This document shows, piece by piece, positions 16,103-23,902 of a stretch of DNA of 64,000 nucleotides (positions are counted from its first letter, which is position 1; the number at the start of each line of letters is the position of its first letter). Origin of the DNA: Magnetospirillum sp902729445. GTDB taxonomy: Bacteria > Pseudomonadota > Alphaproteobacteria > Rhodospirillales > Magnetospirillaceae. The position numbers and the translations under genes are program-made. The notes below the pieces were generated by a model. It saw only the letters and a list, made by a program, of their open reading frames with translations, was not told the origin of the DNA and did no database searches. The DNA is taken from positions 62,001-126,000 of the forward strand of contig NZ_CACVCE010000002.1 of assembly GCF_902729445.1 (NCBI RefSeq), given 5' to 3'.

Positions 16103-17041
16103 ATGTCTCGCGCGTTCGTGTTTCCCGGTCAGGGCTCGCAGGCGGTCGGCATGGGCCGCGAACTGGCCGAGGCCTTCGCCGAGGCCCGCCACGTCTTTCA
16201 GGAAGTCGACGACGCCCTTTCGCAGAAGCTGTCGGTCCTGATGTTCGAAGGCCCCGAGGATCAGCTGACCCTGACCGAGAACGCCCAGCCGGCCCTGATG
16301 GCGGTCAGCCTGGCGGTGGTCCGCGTGCTGGAAGCCCAGGGCGGCCTGGACCTGGCCAAGGATGCCGCCTTTGTCGCCGGCCATTCCCTGGGCGAATATT
16401 CGGCGCTGGCTGCCGCCGGCACCTTCTCGCTGGCCGATACCGCCCGCCTGTTGAAGCTGCGCGGCCAAAGCATGCAAAAGGCGGTGCCGGTGGGTGTCGG
16501 CGCCATGGCCGCCCTGCTGGGCGCCGAGTTCGAGCAGGCGAAGGAAATCGCCGCCGAAGCCGCCGAGGGCGAGGTGTGCGAGGCCGCCAACGACAACGGC
16601 GCCGGCCAGGTGGTGGTGTCGGGCCACAAGGGCGCGGTCGAGCGCGCCGTCAAGCTGGCCGCCGAGAAGGGCATCAAGCGGGCCGTCATGCTGCCGGTTT
16701 CCGCTCCCTTCCATTGCGCCCTGATGCAGCCGGCCGCCGATGCCATGGCCGAAGCCCTGGCCAAGGTCGCCATGAACGCCCCCAAGGCGCCCCTGGTGGC
16801 CAACGTCATCGCCTCGAAGGTCACCGACCCGGCCGAGATCCGCGACCTTTTGGTCCGTCAGGTCACCGGCACGGTGCGCTGGCGCGAAGGCGTCCTTTAT
16901 ATGAAGGACAACGGCGTCACCCAACTGGTCGAGCTGGGCGCCGGCAAGGTGCTGTCGGGCCTGGCCAAGCGCATCGACAAGGAATTGTCGGGCACCAATG
17001 TCGGCACGCCCGCCGACATCGAAGCCTTTCTGAAGGGATAA
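16103..17041 (+). CDS. fabD: malonyl-CoA:ACP transacylase
   Basis: 312 residues. Loads malonyl units onto acyl carrier protein for type II fatty-acid synthesis. Motifs are 'FPGQGSQAVGMG' at the N-terminus, nucleophile Ser in 'AGHSLGEYSAL' and His in 'PVSAPFHCALM'. An AAGGAGG ribosome site lies ahead of the ATG. First gene of fabD-fabG-acpP-fabF-mltG, an order conserved in Alphaproteobacteria. Confidence 0.97.
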   Translation: MSRAFVFPGQGSQAVGMGRELAEAFAEARHVFQEVDDALSQKLSVLMFEGPEDQLTLTENAQPALMAVSLAVVRVLEAQGGLDLAKDAAFVAGHSLGEYSALAAAGTFSLADTARLLKLRGQSMQKAVPVGVGAMAALLGAEFEQAKEIAAEAAEGEVCEAANDNGAGQVVVSGHKGAVERAVKLAAEKGIKRAVMLPVSAPFHCALMQPAADAMAEALAKVAMNAPKAPLVANVIASKVTDPAEIRDLLVRQVTGTVRWREGVLYMKDNGVTQLVELGAGKVLSGLAKRIDKELSGTNVGTPADIEAFLKG

Positions 17042-17052
17042 GGGGGACCACC

Positions 17053-17790
17053 ATGTTCAATCTGACCGGCAAGAACGCGCTGGTGACCGGCGCCTCGGGC
17101 GGTATCGGCCGCGCCATCGCCACCACGCTGCACCAGGCCGGCGCCACGGTCGCCATCCACGGCACCCGGCGCGAGGCGCTGGATGCCCTGGCCGCCGAAC
17201 TGGGCGACCGCGTCCATGTCCTGACCGCCAACCTGTCGAAGTCCGACGAGGTCGAGCAGTTGGTCAAGGATGCCGAAGCCGCCATGGGCAGCCTGGATAT
17301 CCTGGTCAACAATGCCGGCATCACCAAGGACGGATTGGTGATGCGCATGAAGGACGAGGACTGGGACAGCGTCATCGCCGTCAACCTGACCGCCGCCTTC
17401 CGGCTGTGCCGGGGGGCGATCAAGGGCATGATGAAGCGCCGGACGGGGCGCATCGTCAACATCACCTCGATCGTCGGTGTGACCGGCAATCCCGGCCAGG
17501 TCAATTACTGCGCCTCGAAGGCCGGCATGATCGGCATGACCAAGTCGCTGGCCCAGGAAGTGGCCAGCCGCGGTATCACCGTCAACGCCGTGGCGCCCGG
17601 CTTCATCGCCACCGCCATGACCGACGAGCTGAACGACGACCAGAAGACCAAGCTGCTGGCCAACATCCCGCTGGGCCGCATGGGGTCGAGCGAGGACATC
17701 GCCGCCGCCGTGCTGTACCTGGCGTCCGATCAGGCCGCCTATGTCACCGGCCAGACGCTGCACGTCAATGGCGGCATGGCGATGATCTGA
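17053..17790 (+). CDS. fabG: 3-oxoacyl-ACP reductase
   Basis: 245 residues, NADPH-dependent short-chain dehydrogenase. The 'VTGASGGIGRAIA' nucleotide loop, 'NNAGIT', Ser in 'NITSIVG', and Tyr/Lys in 'NYCASKAGM' complete the catalytic set. It starts 11 bp after fabD and reduces beta-ketoacyl-ACP in each elongation cycle. Confidence 0.97.
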   Translation: MFNLTGKNALVTGASGGIGRAIATTLHQAGATVAIHGTRREALDALAAELGDRVHVLTANLSKSDEVEQLVKDAEAAMGSLDILVNNAGITKDGLVMRMKDEDWDSVIAVNLTAAFRLCRGAIKGMMKRRTGRIVNITSIVGVTGNPGQVNYCASKAGMIGMTKSLAQEVASRGITVNAVAPGFIATAMTDELNDDQKTKLLANIPLGRMGSSEDIAAAVLYLASDQAAYVTGQTLHVNGGMAMI

Positions 17791-17959
17791 GGGTGCCGCC
17801 CGGGCGGGTGGCTTTACGCCACAAGATGTGGCGGGAGTGCTGGTCAAGGGCGAAAAAGTGTGGTAGGTAGCGGTCACTTTCCGCCGGAAAGGGGGGCGAT
17901 CCCGTCTCCTGGGGCGGGGAAACCGTCTTTCTGGCAAACGAAATTTTGAGGGAATTCAC

Positions 17960-18196
17960 ATGAGCGACGTCGCCGAGCGGGTTAAGAAGATTGTCGTCGA
18001 GCATCTGGGCGTGGAAGAGGCCAAGGTGACCGAAAACGCCAGCTTCATCGATGACCTGGGCGCGGACAGCCTTGACACCGTCGAGCTGGTCATGGCCTTC
18101 GAAGAAGAATTCGGCTGCGAAATCCCCGATGACGCCGCCGAGAAGATTCTGACCGTCAAGGACGCGATTGACTTCATCTCGAAGGCCAACGCGTAA
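17960..18196 (+). CDS. acpP: acyl carrier protein
   Basis: 78 acidic residues. The phosphopantetheine attachment serine lies in 'GADSLDTVELVMAFEEEF'. A GAGGGA ribosome site precedes the ATG. It is separated from fabG by 169 bp and followed by a terminator-like hairpin, as expected for a gene needing higher expression than its neighbours. Confidence 0.98.
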   Translation: MSDVAERVKKIVVEHLGVEEAKVTENASFIDDLGADSLDTVELVMAFEEEFGCEIPDDAAEKILTVKDAIDFISKANA

Positions 18197-18206
18197 TTCG
18201 GGACCG

Positions 18207-18242
18207 AAGGGCGCCGCTCCCCGACATGGGGCCGGCGCCCTT
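18207..18242 (+). terminator. terminator or attenuator hairpin after acpP
   Basis: AAGGGCGCCG (18207-18216) pairs perfectly with CGGCGCCCTT (18233-18242), followed by TCTCT. It probably reduces read-through from acpP into fabF. Confidence 0.7.
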
Positions 18243-18282
18243 TCTCTGATTATTCCAATTTGCGTTTGAACGGGATATCCCC

Positions 18283-19539
18283 ATGAGACGAGTCGTCGTC
18301 ACCGGCATCGGTATGGTTACCCCCCTTGGCAATGGCGCCCCCCATAACTGGAAGCGTCTGCTGAACTCGGAATCCGGTATCCGCACCATCGACCATTTCG
18401 ACGTTTCGGATCTGGCGGCTAAGGTCGCCGGCGTCATTCCGCGCGGCACCGGCGAGGGCGAACTGGACCTCGACAAGGTGGCGTCGTCGAAGGATCGCCG
18501 CCGCATGGATGATTTCATCATCTATGGCCTGGGCGCCGCGATGGAAGCGGTCGAAGATTCCGGCTGGATGCCCGAGGACGAGGAATCGCGTGAACGGACC
18601 GGTGTGATGATCGGTTCCGGCATCGGCGGCCTGCCCGGCATCGCCGAGGGCGCCCAGATTCTGAAGGATTCGGGGCCGCGCCGCATCAGCCCGTTCTTCA
18701 TCCCTGCCGCGCTGATCAACCTGGTCTCGGGCCATGTGTCGATCAAGTACGGCTTCAAGGGCCCGAACCACGCGGTGGTGACCGCCTGCGCCACCGGCGC
18801 GCACGCCATCGGTGACGCCGCCCGCATCATTCAGTTCGACGACGCCGACGTCATGGTCGCCGGCGGCACCGAATCGGCGGTCTGCCGCCTGGGCCTGGCC
18901 GGCTTCGCCGCCGCCAAGGCGCTGTCGACCAGCTACAATGACAGCCCGACCGAGGCCTCGCGGCCGTGGGACAAGGGTCGTGACGGCTTCGTCATGGGCG
19001 AGGGCGCCGGCATCGTCGTGCTCGAGGAATACGAGCACGCCAAGAAGCGTGGCGCCAAGATCTACGGCGAGGTGATCGGCTACGGCATGTCCGGCGACGC
19101 CTATCACATCACCGCCCCGGCCGAGGACGGCAATGGCGGCTTCCGCGCCATGAAGGCCGCCTTGAAGCGGGCGCAGATCAACCTGGATCAGGTCGATTAC
19201 ATCAACGCCCACGGCACCTCGACCCCGCTGGGCGACGAGATCGAGCTGGGCGCCGTCAAGCGTCTGTTCGGCGACCATGCCTACAAGCTGTCGATGAGCT
19301 CGACCAAGTCGGCTATCGGTCACCTGCTGGGCGCGGCCGGCGCGGTCGAAGCGATCTATTCGCTGCTGGCCATGCGCGACCAGACCCTGCCGCCGACCCT
19401 GAACCTGTCCAACCCGTCCGACGGCTGCGACATCGATCTGGTTCCGAAGGTGGCCAAGCAGCGTTCGGTCAAGATCGCCATGTCGAATTCGTTCGGCTTC
19501 GGCGGGACCAACGCCTCGCTGATCTTCAAGGCGGTTTGA
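18283..19539 (+). CDS. fabF: beta-ketoacyl-ACP synthase II
   Basis: 418 residues, the condensing enzyme of fatty-acid elongation. Catalytic Cys is in 'VVTACATGAHAIGD', and the two His are in 'INAHGTSTPLGD' and 'SAIGHLLGAAGAVEA'. The C-terminal 'NSFGFGGTNAS' loop is present. The N-terminal 'RRVVVTGIGMVTPLGNG' fixes the start. It is followed after 25 bp by mltG. Confidence 0.97.
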   Translation: MRRVVVTGIGMVTPLGNGAPHNWKRLLNSESGIRTIDHFDVSDLAAKVAGVIPRGTGEGELDLDKVASSKDRRRMDDFIIYGLGAAMEAVEDSGWMPEDEESRERTGVMIGSGIGGLPGIAEGAQILKDSGPRRISPFFIPAALINLVSGHVSIKYGFKGPNHAVVTACATGAHAIGDAARIIQFDDADVMVAGGTESAVCRLGLAGFAAAKALSTSYNDSPTEASRPWDKGRDGFVMGEGAGIVVLEEYEHAKKRGAKIYGEVIGYGMSGDAYHITAPAEDGNGGFRAMKAALKRAQINLDQVDYINAHGTSTPLGDEIELGAVKRLFGDHAYKLSMSSTKSAIGHLLGAAGAVEAIYSLLAMRDQTLPPTLNLSNPSDGCDIDLVPKVAKQRSVKIAMSNSFGFGGTNASLIFKAV

Positions 19540-19564
19540 TCCGGCGGGGCGGGGCGTCTTTGTC

Positions 19565-20548
19565 ATGAGGACAGCCCTGCTTCGTCTGTTCCTGCTGGTG
19601 TCGGTCCTGGTGGTCGCCGCGATCACCTGGGGCGCGCTGGAAGGGCACCGCCGCTTCACTGCTCCCGGTCCGCTGGCCGAACCGGCGACGGTGGTGATCC
19701 CCAAGGGGGCCGGCCTGGAAACCATCGCCCGGCGCCTGCACGGGGCCGGGGTGATTCCCGACATCTATAGCTTCCAGATTGGCACCCGTATCCGCGCCGC
19801 GACCCTGCGGGCCGGAGAATATGCCTTTCCCGCCCGGATCAGCCCGGAAGCGGCGATGCGCCAGATCGCCGAAGGCAAGACCGTGGTGCACAAGCTGACC
19901 ATCCCCGAGGGTCTGACGGTCAAGCAGGTGGCGGCCCTGGTAAACAGCGCAGACTTCCTGGCCGGCGAGGTGGGCAAGATGCCGGCCGAGGGCTGGCTGC
20001 TGCCCGAGACCTGGCACCTGTCGCGCGACGACGACCGCGCCGAGCTGGTGGGGCGGATGGAAAAGTCGATGCGGCAAACCCTTGAACAGGCCTGGGCGTC
20101 GCGGGCGCAGAACCTGCCGATCAAGACCCCCAACGAAGCGCTGATCCTGGCCTCGGTGGTCGAGCGGGAAACCGCGTTGAAGGCCGAGCGACCCAAGGTG
20201 GCGGCGGTGTTCCTGAACCGCCTGCGCCTGGGCATGCGCCTGCAATCCGACCCGACGGTGATCTATGGCCTGTCGGACGGTCTGGGCGTCCTCGAACGGC
20301 CCTTGAGCCGGGCCGATCTGGAAAAGCCGCATCGGTGGAACACCTATGCGATGGACGGCCTGCCGGCGACCCCGATCGCCAATCCGGGCAAGGCCAGCCT
20401 GGATTCCGTGCTGCATCCGGCCGAGACCGACGCGCTTTACTTCGTCGCCGACGGCACCGGCGGGCACGCCTTCGCCCGCACCCTGGACGAGCATAATCGC
20501 AACGTCGCCCAATGGCGCAAGATCGAGCAGGCCCGCAAGGGCCGGTAA
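19565..20548 (+). CDS. mltG: endolytic murein transglycosylase MltG
   Basis: 327 residues: an N-terminal membrane anchor (about 6-25), a LysM-like region ('VIPKGAGLETIARRLH') and the YceG catalytic domain with 'SVVERETALKAERPKVAAVF' and 'QSDPTVIYG'. The conserved Glu in VERET is the candidate catalytic residue. MltG cuts nascent glycan strands and sets their length. Its position after fabF is conserved in Alphaproteobacteria. Confidence 0.94.
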   Translation: MRTALLRLFLLVSVLVVAAITWGALEGHRRFTAPGPLAEPATVVIPKGAGLETIARRLHGAGVIPDIYSFQIGTRIRAATLRAGEYAFPARISPEAAMRQIAEGKTVVHKLTIPEGLTVKQVAALVNSADFLAGEVGKMPAEGWLLPETWHLSRDDDRAELVGRMEKSMRQTLEQAWASRAQNLPIKTPNEALILASVVERETALKAERPKVAAVFLNRLRLGMRLQSDPTVIYGLSDGLGVLERPLSRADLEKPHRWNTYAMDGLPATPIANPGKASLDSVLHPAETDALYFVADGTGGHAFARTLDEHNRNVAQWRKIEQARKGR

Positions 20549-20556
20549 AGGCCGAT

Positions 20557-21408
20557 CTAGCCCAACGCCGACAGGGTGGCGATGCCGGCGAAGGTGGCGA
20601 TGATCCCCAGCCATTGCAGGCGGTGGATGGCTTTCTTCAGGAACAGCCGGGCCAGGGCGACGGTGACGATGCCGAAACTCGACGATACCGTGCCGGCGAT
20701 GGCGGCGTTTTCCTCGGTCTTGACCGCCAAGATGGCGACGAAGGCCAGGGTGTCGAGAACGCCCTGGATGGCGGCCAGGCCCAGCCATCCCGGCGGCGGC
20801 AGCCGGGTCGGGCGGTGGCGCAGCCACACGAAGGGAACCACCAGCACCACGCCGACCACGCGGGCCAGCCACAAGGCCGGCCCCTGGCCGTGATCCAGGG
20901 TGGCGTGCAGGCCGGCCACCAGCGTCAAACCGAACAGGCCACCGGCCAGCAGCGCCAGAATTGTGCCGCCCTTGGCCCGCCGTGTATCGTCGGGCGCGTC
21001 CGAGGCAAAGCGGGCTACCAGCCACATTCCGGCCATCACCAGGGCCATCGCCGCCCACACCATGGGTTCGGGCCTAAGGCCGTCGAAGATCACCATGTAC
21101 AGGATCGACCAGGCCGGAAACGCTCCGGCCAGCGGCGCCACCGTGGCGATGGGGGCGCGGTTCAGGGCCTCGTACAGGGCCAGGGTGCCGATCACCGACA
21201 GGGCGCCGTACAGCAGGCCGGCCGGGGTGGGATGGCTGGGCGGGGCGGTGCCGGTGACGGCCAGCCAGGCCGACACCATTACCGCGCCGGTGGCGGTCAC
21301 CACCAGCAGGGCCAGGGGCGGCCCCAGCACCCGGCCCGAGAAGCGGGCGGCGAAGTCGGCGGTGCCCCAGGCCAGGGCGGCGGCAAGTCCCATCAGGATC
21401 GCGAACAT
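20557..21408 (-). CDS. EamA/DMT family transporter
   Basis: 283 residues with ten predicted membrane helices in two EamA repeats. The N-terminus 'FAILMGLAAALAWGTADFAARF' (about 2-23) and the mid-protein 'PLAGAFPAWSILYMVI' and 'LAAIQGVLDTLAFVAIL' segments are typical of DMT exporters. The substrate is unknown. I placed the start at the ATG ending at 21408; 30 upstream codons to 21498 have no membrane character. Convergent with mltG. Confidence 0.85.
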   Translation of the reverse strand: MFAILMGLAAALAWGTADFAARFSGRVLGPPLALLVVTATGAVMVSAWLAVTGTAPPSHPTPAGLLYGALSVIGTLALYEALNRAPIATVAPLAGAFPAWSILYMVIFDGLRPEPMVWAAMALVMAGMWLVARFASDAPDDTRRAKGGTILALLAGGLFGLTLVAGLHATLDHGQGPALWLARVVGVVLVVPFVWLRHRPTRLPPPGWLGLAAIQGVLDTLAFVAILAVKTEENAAIAGTVSSSFGIVTVALARLFLKKAIHRLQWLGIIATFAGIATLSALG

Positions 21409-21548
21409 CCAGCCAGGGTGCCCGCTGACGGCGACGGAATCAAGGCGGGCGGGGAATTGACCTGGCCATCGGCTTGGCTCACACTTGACCCGGGTCAAAG
21501 ACCGCCCTTGGCACGGTTGCCAGGGTGGGCTTTGGTCGGAGGCGGAAG

Positions 21549-21959
21549 ATGATCCAGTTCGGGCAGTTCAGGTGTTGGTTGAACCGGGGCGCAAGCCGCC
21601 GGGTCGCCGCGCTTGCCGCCCTGTTGGGTTTCCTGTTCGCCTCGACCACGCCCGGCCTGTCCCTGGTGGCCATGGCCGGCGCCAACGTCTCGTTTTCCGG
21701 GGCGTTCGGTGTTTATGTCTGTCATGCGCAAAGCGGGGCCGTGGCTGCCCCCGACGCGGATGAGACGCTTCCCCTGGCAAGCGACGGCTGCTGTCTGATC
21801 TGTCAGGCGGCGCAACTGGCCGGCGGAACGGTGCCGCCCCAACACTTCACTCTCCCCACCGAGAGCGCGGCTAAGATCCGGTTGGCTGTTGTCGCCCAGA
21901 CCATCGCCCACGGGCAGGCCTCAGGCCCGCTTCAGCCTCGGGCACCTCCGGCCGCCTGA
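21549..21959 (+). CDS. DUF2946-like periplasmic protein
   Basis: 136 residues. An N-terminal hydrophobic segment (about 19-40) acts as signal or anchor. It is followed by a Cys/His region ('YVCHAQSG', 'DGCCLICQAAQL') and a Pro-rich end 'LQPRAPPAA', as in DUF2946 proteins that sit beside copper-handling genes. A GGAGGCGGAAG ribosome site favours the ATG at 21549 over 21525. It precedes the PCuAC gene on the same strand, so a role in copper delivery is suggested by context only. Confidence 0.65.
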   Translation: MIQFGQFRCWLNRGASRRVAALAALLGFLFASTTPGLSLVAMAGANVSFSGAFGVYVCHAQSGAVAAPDADETLPLASDGCCLICQAAQLAGGTVPPQHFTLPTESAAKIRLAVVAQTIAHGQASGPLQPRAPPAA

Positions 21960-22047
21960 TCCTTTTCGTACAATTCGCCATTTTCCAGCGCCCCGCCGGT
22001 CCACCCGCCGTGCGGAAACCGCGAGCATGTTCACAAGGATCATCATC

Positions 22048-22494
22048 ATGAAATTGACCGCTCTGACCGCCGCCCTGCTGCTGGCGGTGTCCCCCGCCTT
22101 TGCCGGCGACATGGAAATCTCGGGCGCGTTCCTGCGCGCTTCGCCCAAGGTCGCCAATGCCGGCGCCGGCTTCCTGACCATCAAGAATGCCACCGGTCAG
22201 GACGACCGCCTGATCGGCGCCCAGGCCGACATCTCCAAGACAGTCGAGCTGCACACCCACATCAAGGACGGCGAAGTCCTGCGCATGCGTCCGGTCGAAT
22301 TCATCGCCGTGCCGGCCGGCGGTGTCGCCGAGCTGAAGCCCGGCGCCGACCACGTCATGTTCATCAATCTGGTCAAGCCGCTGGCCGAGGGCCAGAAGGT
22401 GCCGGTGACCCTGGTGTTCGAGAAGGCCGGCAAGAAGCAGGTGGACATGCCGGTGATGGCCATCGGCACCATGGCCGCCCCGGCAGGGCATTAG
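22048..22494 (+). CDS. periplasmic copper chaperone PCu(A)C
   Basis: 148 residues with a Sec signal ('ALLLAVSPAFA'). The copper site is visible as His/Met pairs: 'VELHTHIKDGEVLRMRPV' and, further on, 'PGADHVMFINL', the H-x10-M-x21-H-x-M-type arrangement. PCuAC delivers Cu(I), with SCO proteins, to CuA centres. An AAGGATCATC ribosome site supports the ATG at 22048 rather than 22027. The SCO1 homologue and nosZ lie within 2 kb, so CuA loading of NosZ or of a terminal oxidase is plausible. Confidence 0.9.
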   Translation: MKLTALTAALLLAVSPAFAGDMEISGAFLRASPKVANAGAGFLTIKNATGQDDRLIGAQADISKTVELHTHIKDGEVLRMRPVEFIAVPAGGVAELKPGADHVMFINLVKPLAEGQKVPVTLVFEKAGKKQVDMPVMAIGTMAAPAGH

Positions 22495-22567
22495 GGCCGA
22501 GGGCCGCCCGTGCCGGGCCGGCTCAAACGAACTAAGGGCCGGGGGCCGCCCGTGCCGGGCCGGCTCA
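22493..22567. repeat. 33-bp direct repeat, two copies
   Basis: Copies 22493-22525 and 22535-22567 differ at one position (A or G at the eighth base) and have a 42-bp period. Each contains CCGTGCCGGGCCGGC, itself partly palindromic. The first copy begins within the PCuAC stop codon. The function is unknown; it could act as a transcript end between convergent genes. Confidence 0.75.
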
Positions 22568-22596
22568 TACGCCGCCGGGCTGGTGTGGAGTAAGTC

Positions 22597-23178
22597 TTAA
22601 GGCGCCGTCGTCGTCTTCGCGGGCGGCGGCGGCGCCATGGCTGGTGAAAGGGGCTGCCCCTTGATCAAGGCCCGCATCAGGGCCATCGCCTCGGGGCCGT
22701 CCCACTGGGCGGGGCCGACGAAGCGCGCCACCTCGTGGCCCGACCGGTCCAGCAGCAAGGTGGTCGGCAGGACCGGCGCGCCCAGGACCTCGCCTGCGCG
22801 GCGGTGGTGATCGACATGGACGGCAAGGTTGCGGATGCCCAGCCGGGCATAGGTGTTGACCGCGCCGATGGCGCCCGAGCGGTCCAGGCACAGGGCCATG
22901 ATCCTGGCGCCCTCCGGCTCGATCAGCGGCTTCAGGCGGTCCAGCGCCGGCAATTCGGCGACGCATGGCAGGCACCAGCTGGCCCACAGATTGACCAGCG
23001 CCGGCTGCCCGGCCAGGCTGTCGAAACCGGCTGTCTGGCCCTGATTGTCGCGGATGTCCAGGGCGGCGACCGGGCGCGGGCGGTCGTGGACGAACAATCC
23101 CTGTTCCACCTTGGCCGCCGCCGACGGCCGGATCAGGCCGGCCGCCGCCAGGCCGAGCAGAAGGTCGCGCCGCCTCAT
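22597..23178 (-). CDS. TlpA-family thiol:disulfide protein
   Basis: 193 residues with an N-terminal export signal (RRRD plus a hydrophobic stretch to about residue 22). The thioredoxin fold has the CxxC motif in 'NLWASWCLPCVAELP' and the cis-Pro region 'APVLPTTLLLD'. It ends in a Pro-rich tail. TlpA proteins reduce cysteines of SCO proteins and of CuA sites in the periplasm. It overlaps the upstream SCO1/SenC gene by 4 bp, so the two are coupled. Confidence 0.88.
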   Translation of the reverse strand: MRRRDLLLGLAAAGLIRPSAAAKVEQGLFVHDRPRPVAALDIRDNQGQTAGFDSLAGQPALVNLWASWCLPCVAELPALDRLKPLIEPEGARIMALCLDRSGAIGAVNTYARLGIRNLAVHVDHHRRAGEVLGAPVLPTTLLLDRSGHEVARFVGPAQWDGPEAMALMRALIKGQPLSPAMAPPPPAKTTTAP

Positions 23179-23741
23179 CGGGCCTTTTCCTTGCCGTCGA
23201 TCACCTGGGCCAGGCGGTCGGCCACATCCTCGGGCGCCGACAGATGGCCCAGTTTGGCCACGAAGCGGCCGTCCCGATCCATGATGTAGATGCCGGCCGA
23301 ATGATCGACCAGATAATTGTCGGGGTCATTGGTCATCGGCGGATGCAGCTTGTAGCGGACCTTGAAGGCCTTGGCCGCCGCCTCGACCATCTCGGTCGTG
23401 CCGGTCAGGCCGACGAAGCTGGGGCCGAAGGCCTGGACGTATTCCTTGAGATGCGAGGCGGTGTCGCGCTTGGGATCGACGGTGACGAAGATCGGCACCA
23501 CCTGGCCGGCCTTGGCGCCCAGGGCGTCGATGGCGGCGGCCATGGTCGAAAGCGTGGTCGGGCAGATGTCGGGGCAGAAGGTGTAGCCGAAGGTCATCAT
23601 CCGCACCTTGCCGGCGAAGCTTTGGTCGGTGACCCGCCCTGCGTCGTGGGAGTCCAGCAGGAAACGGCCGGTCAGTTCCTGGGCGCCGGCGGTGGCGGTG
23701 GACAGGCAAGCCCAAACAAGGATGGCGAAGAAGCGCTGCAT
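23175..23741 (-). CDS. SCO1/SenC copper-binding protein
   Basis: 188 residues with a signal peptide (about 1-20). The metal site is 'FCPDICPTTLSTM' (C-x3-C) plus the distal His in 'VDHSAGIYIMDRDG'. SCO proteins hand copper to CuA centres. The start is placed at MQRFF, which begins the signal peptide; a frame from 23777 adds 12 poorly supported codons. It is divergent from nosZ and shares its control region. Confidence 0.92.
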   Translation of the reverse strand: MQRFFAILVWACLSTATAGAQELTGRFLLDSHDAGRVTDQSFAGKVRMMTFGYTFCPDICPTTLSTMAAAIDALGAKAGQVVPIFVTVDPKRDTASHLKEYVQAFGPSFVGLTGTTEMVEAAAKAFKVRYKLHPPMTNDPDNYLVDHSAGIYIMDRDGRFVAKLGHLSAPEDVADRLAQVIDGKEKAR

Positions 23742-23803
23742 GATGGCGTTCGTCCGATGAACCTGTGATGGGGCCATCTCACCAGAGAATTGATGATCGG
23801 GAA

Positions 23804-23817
23804 TTGACCAAGGTCAC
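23804..23817. promoter_or_regulatory. FNR/NnrR-like box between SCO and nosZ genes
   Basis: TTGAC-CAAG-GTCAC resembles the CRP/FNR-family palindrome TTGAT-N4-ATCAA / TTGAC-N4-GTCAA, with one position off perfect symmetry. It is centred about 92 bp upstream of the nosZ start and about 70 bp upstream of the SCO gene. It would fit anaerobic or nitric-oxide control of N2O reduction. Confidence 0.5.
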
Positions 23818-23902
23818 GGCTGGCCGAACCTCGCGCCCTCATCCTCACCGGCGAAGTGTTGGGTCATCTGATATCCCATTTAACAGATCATAGGTGGGGA
23901 AA

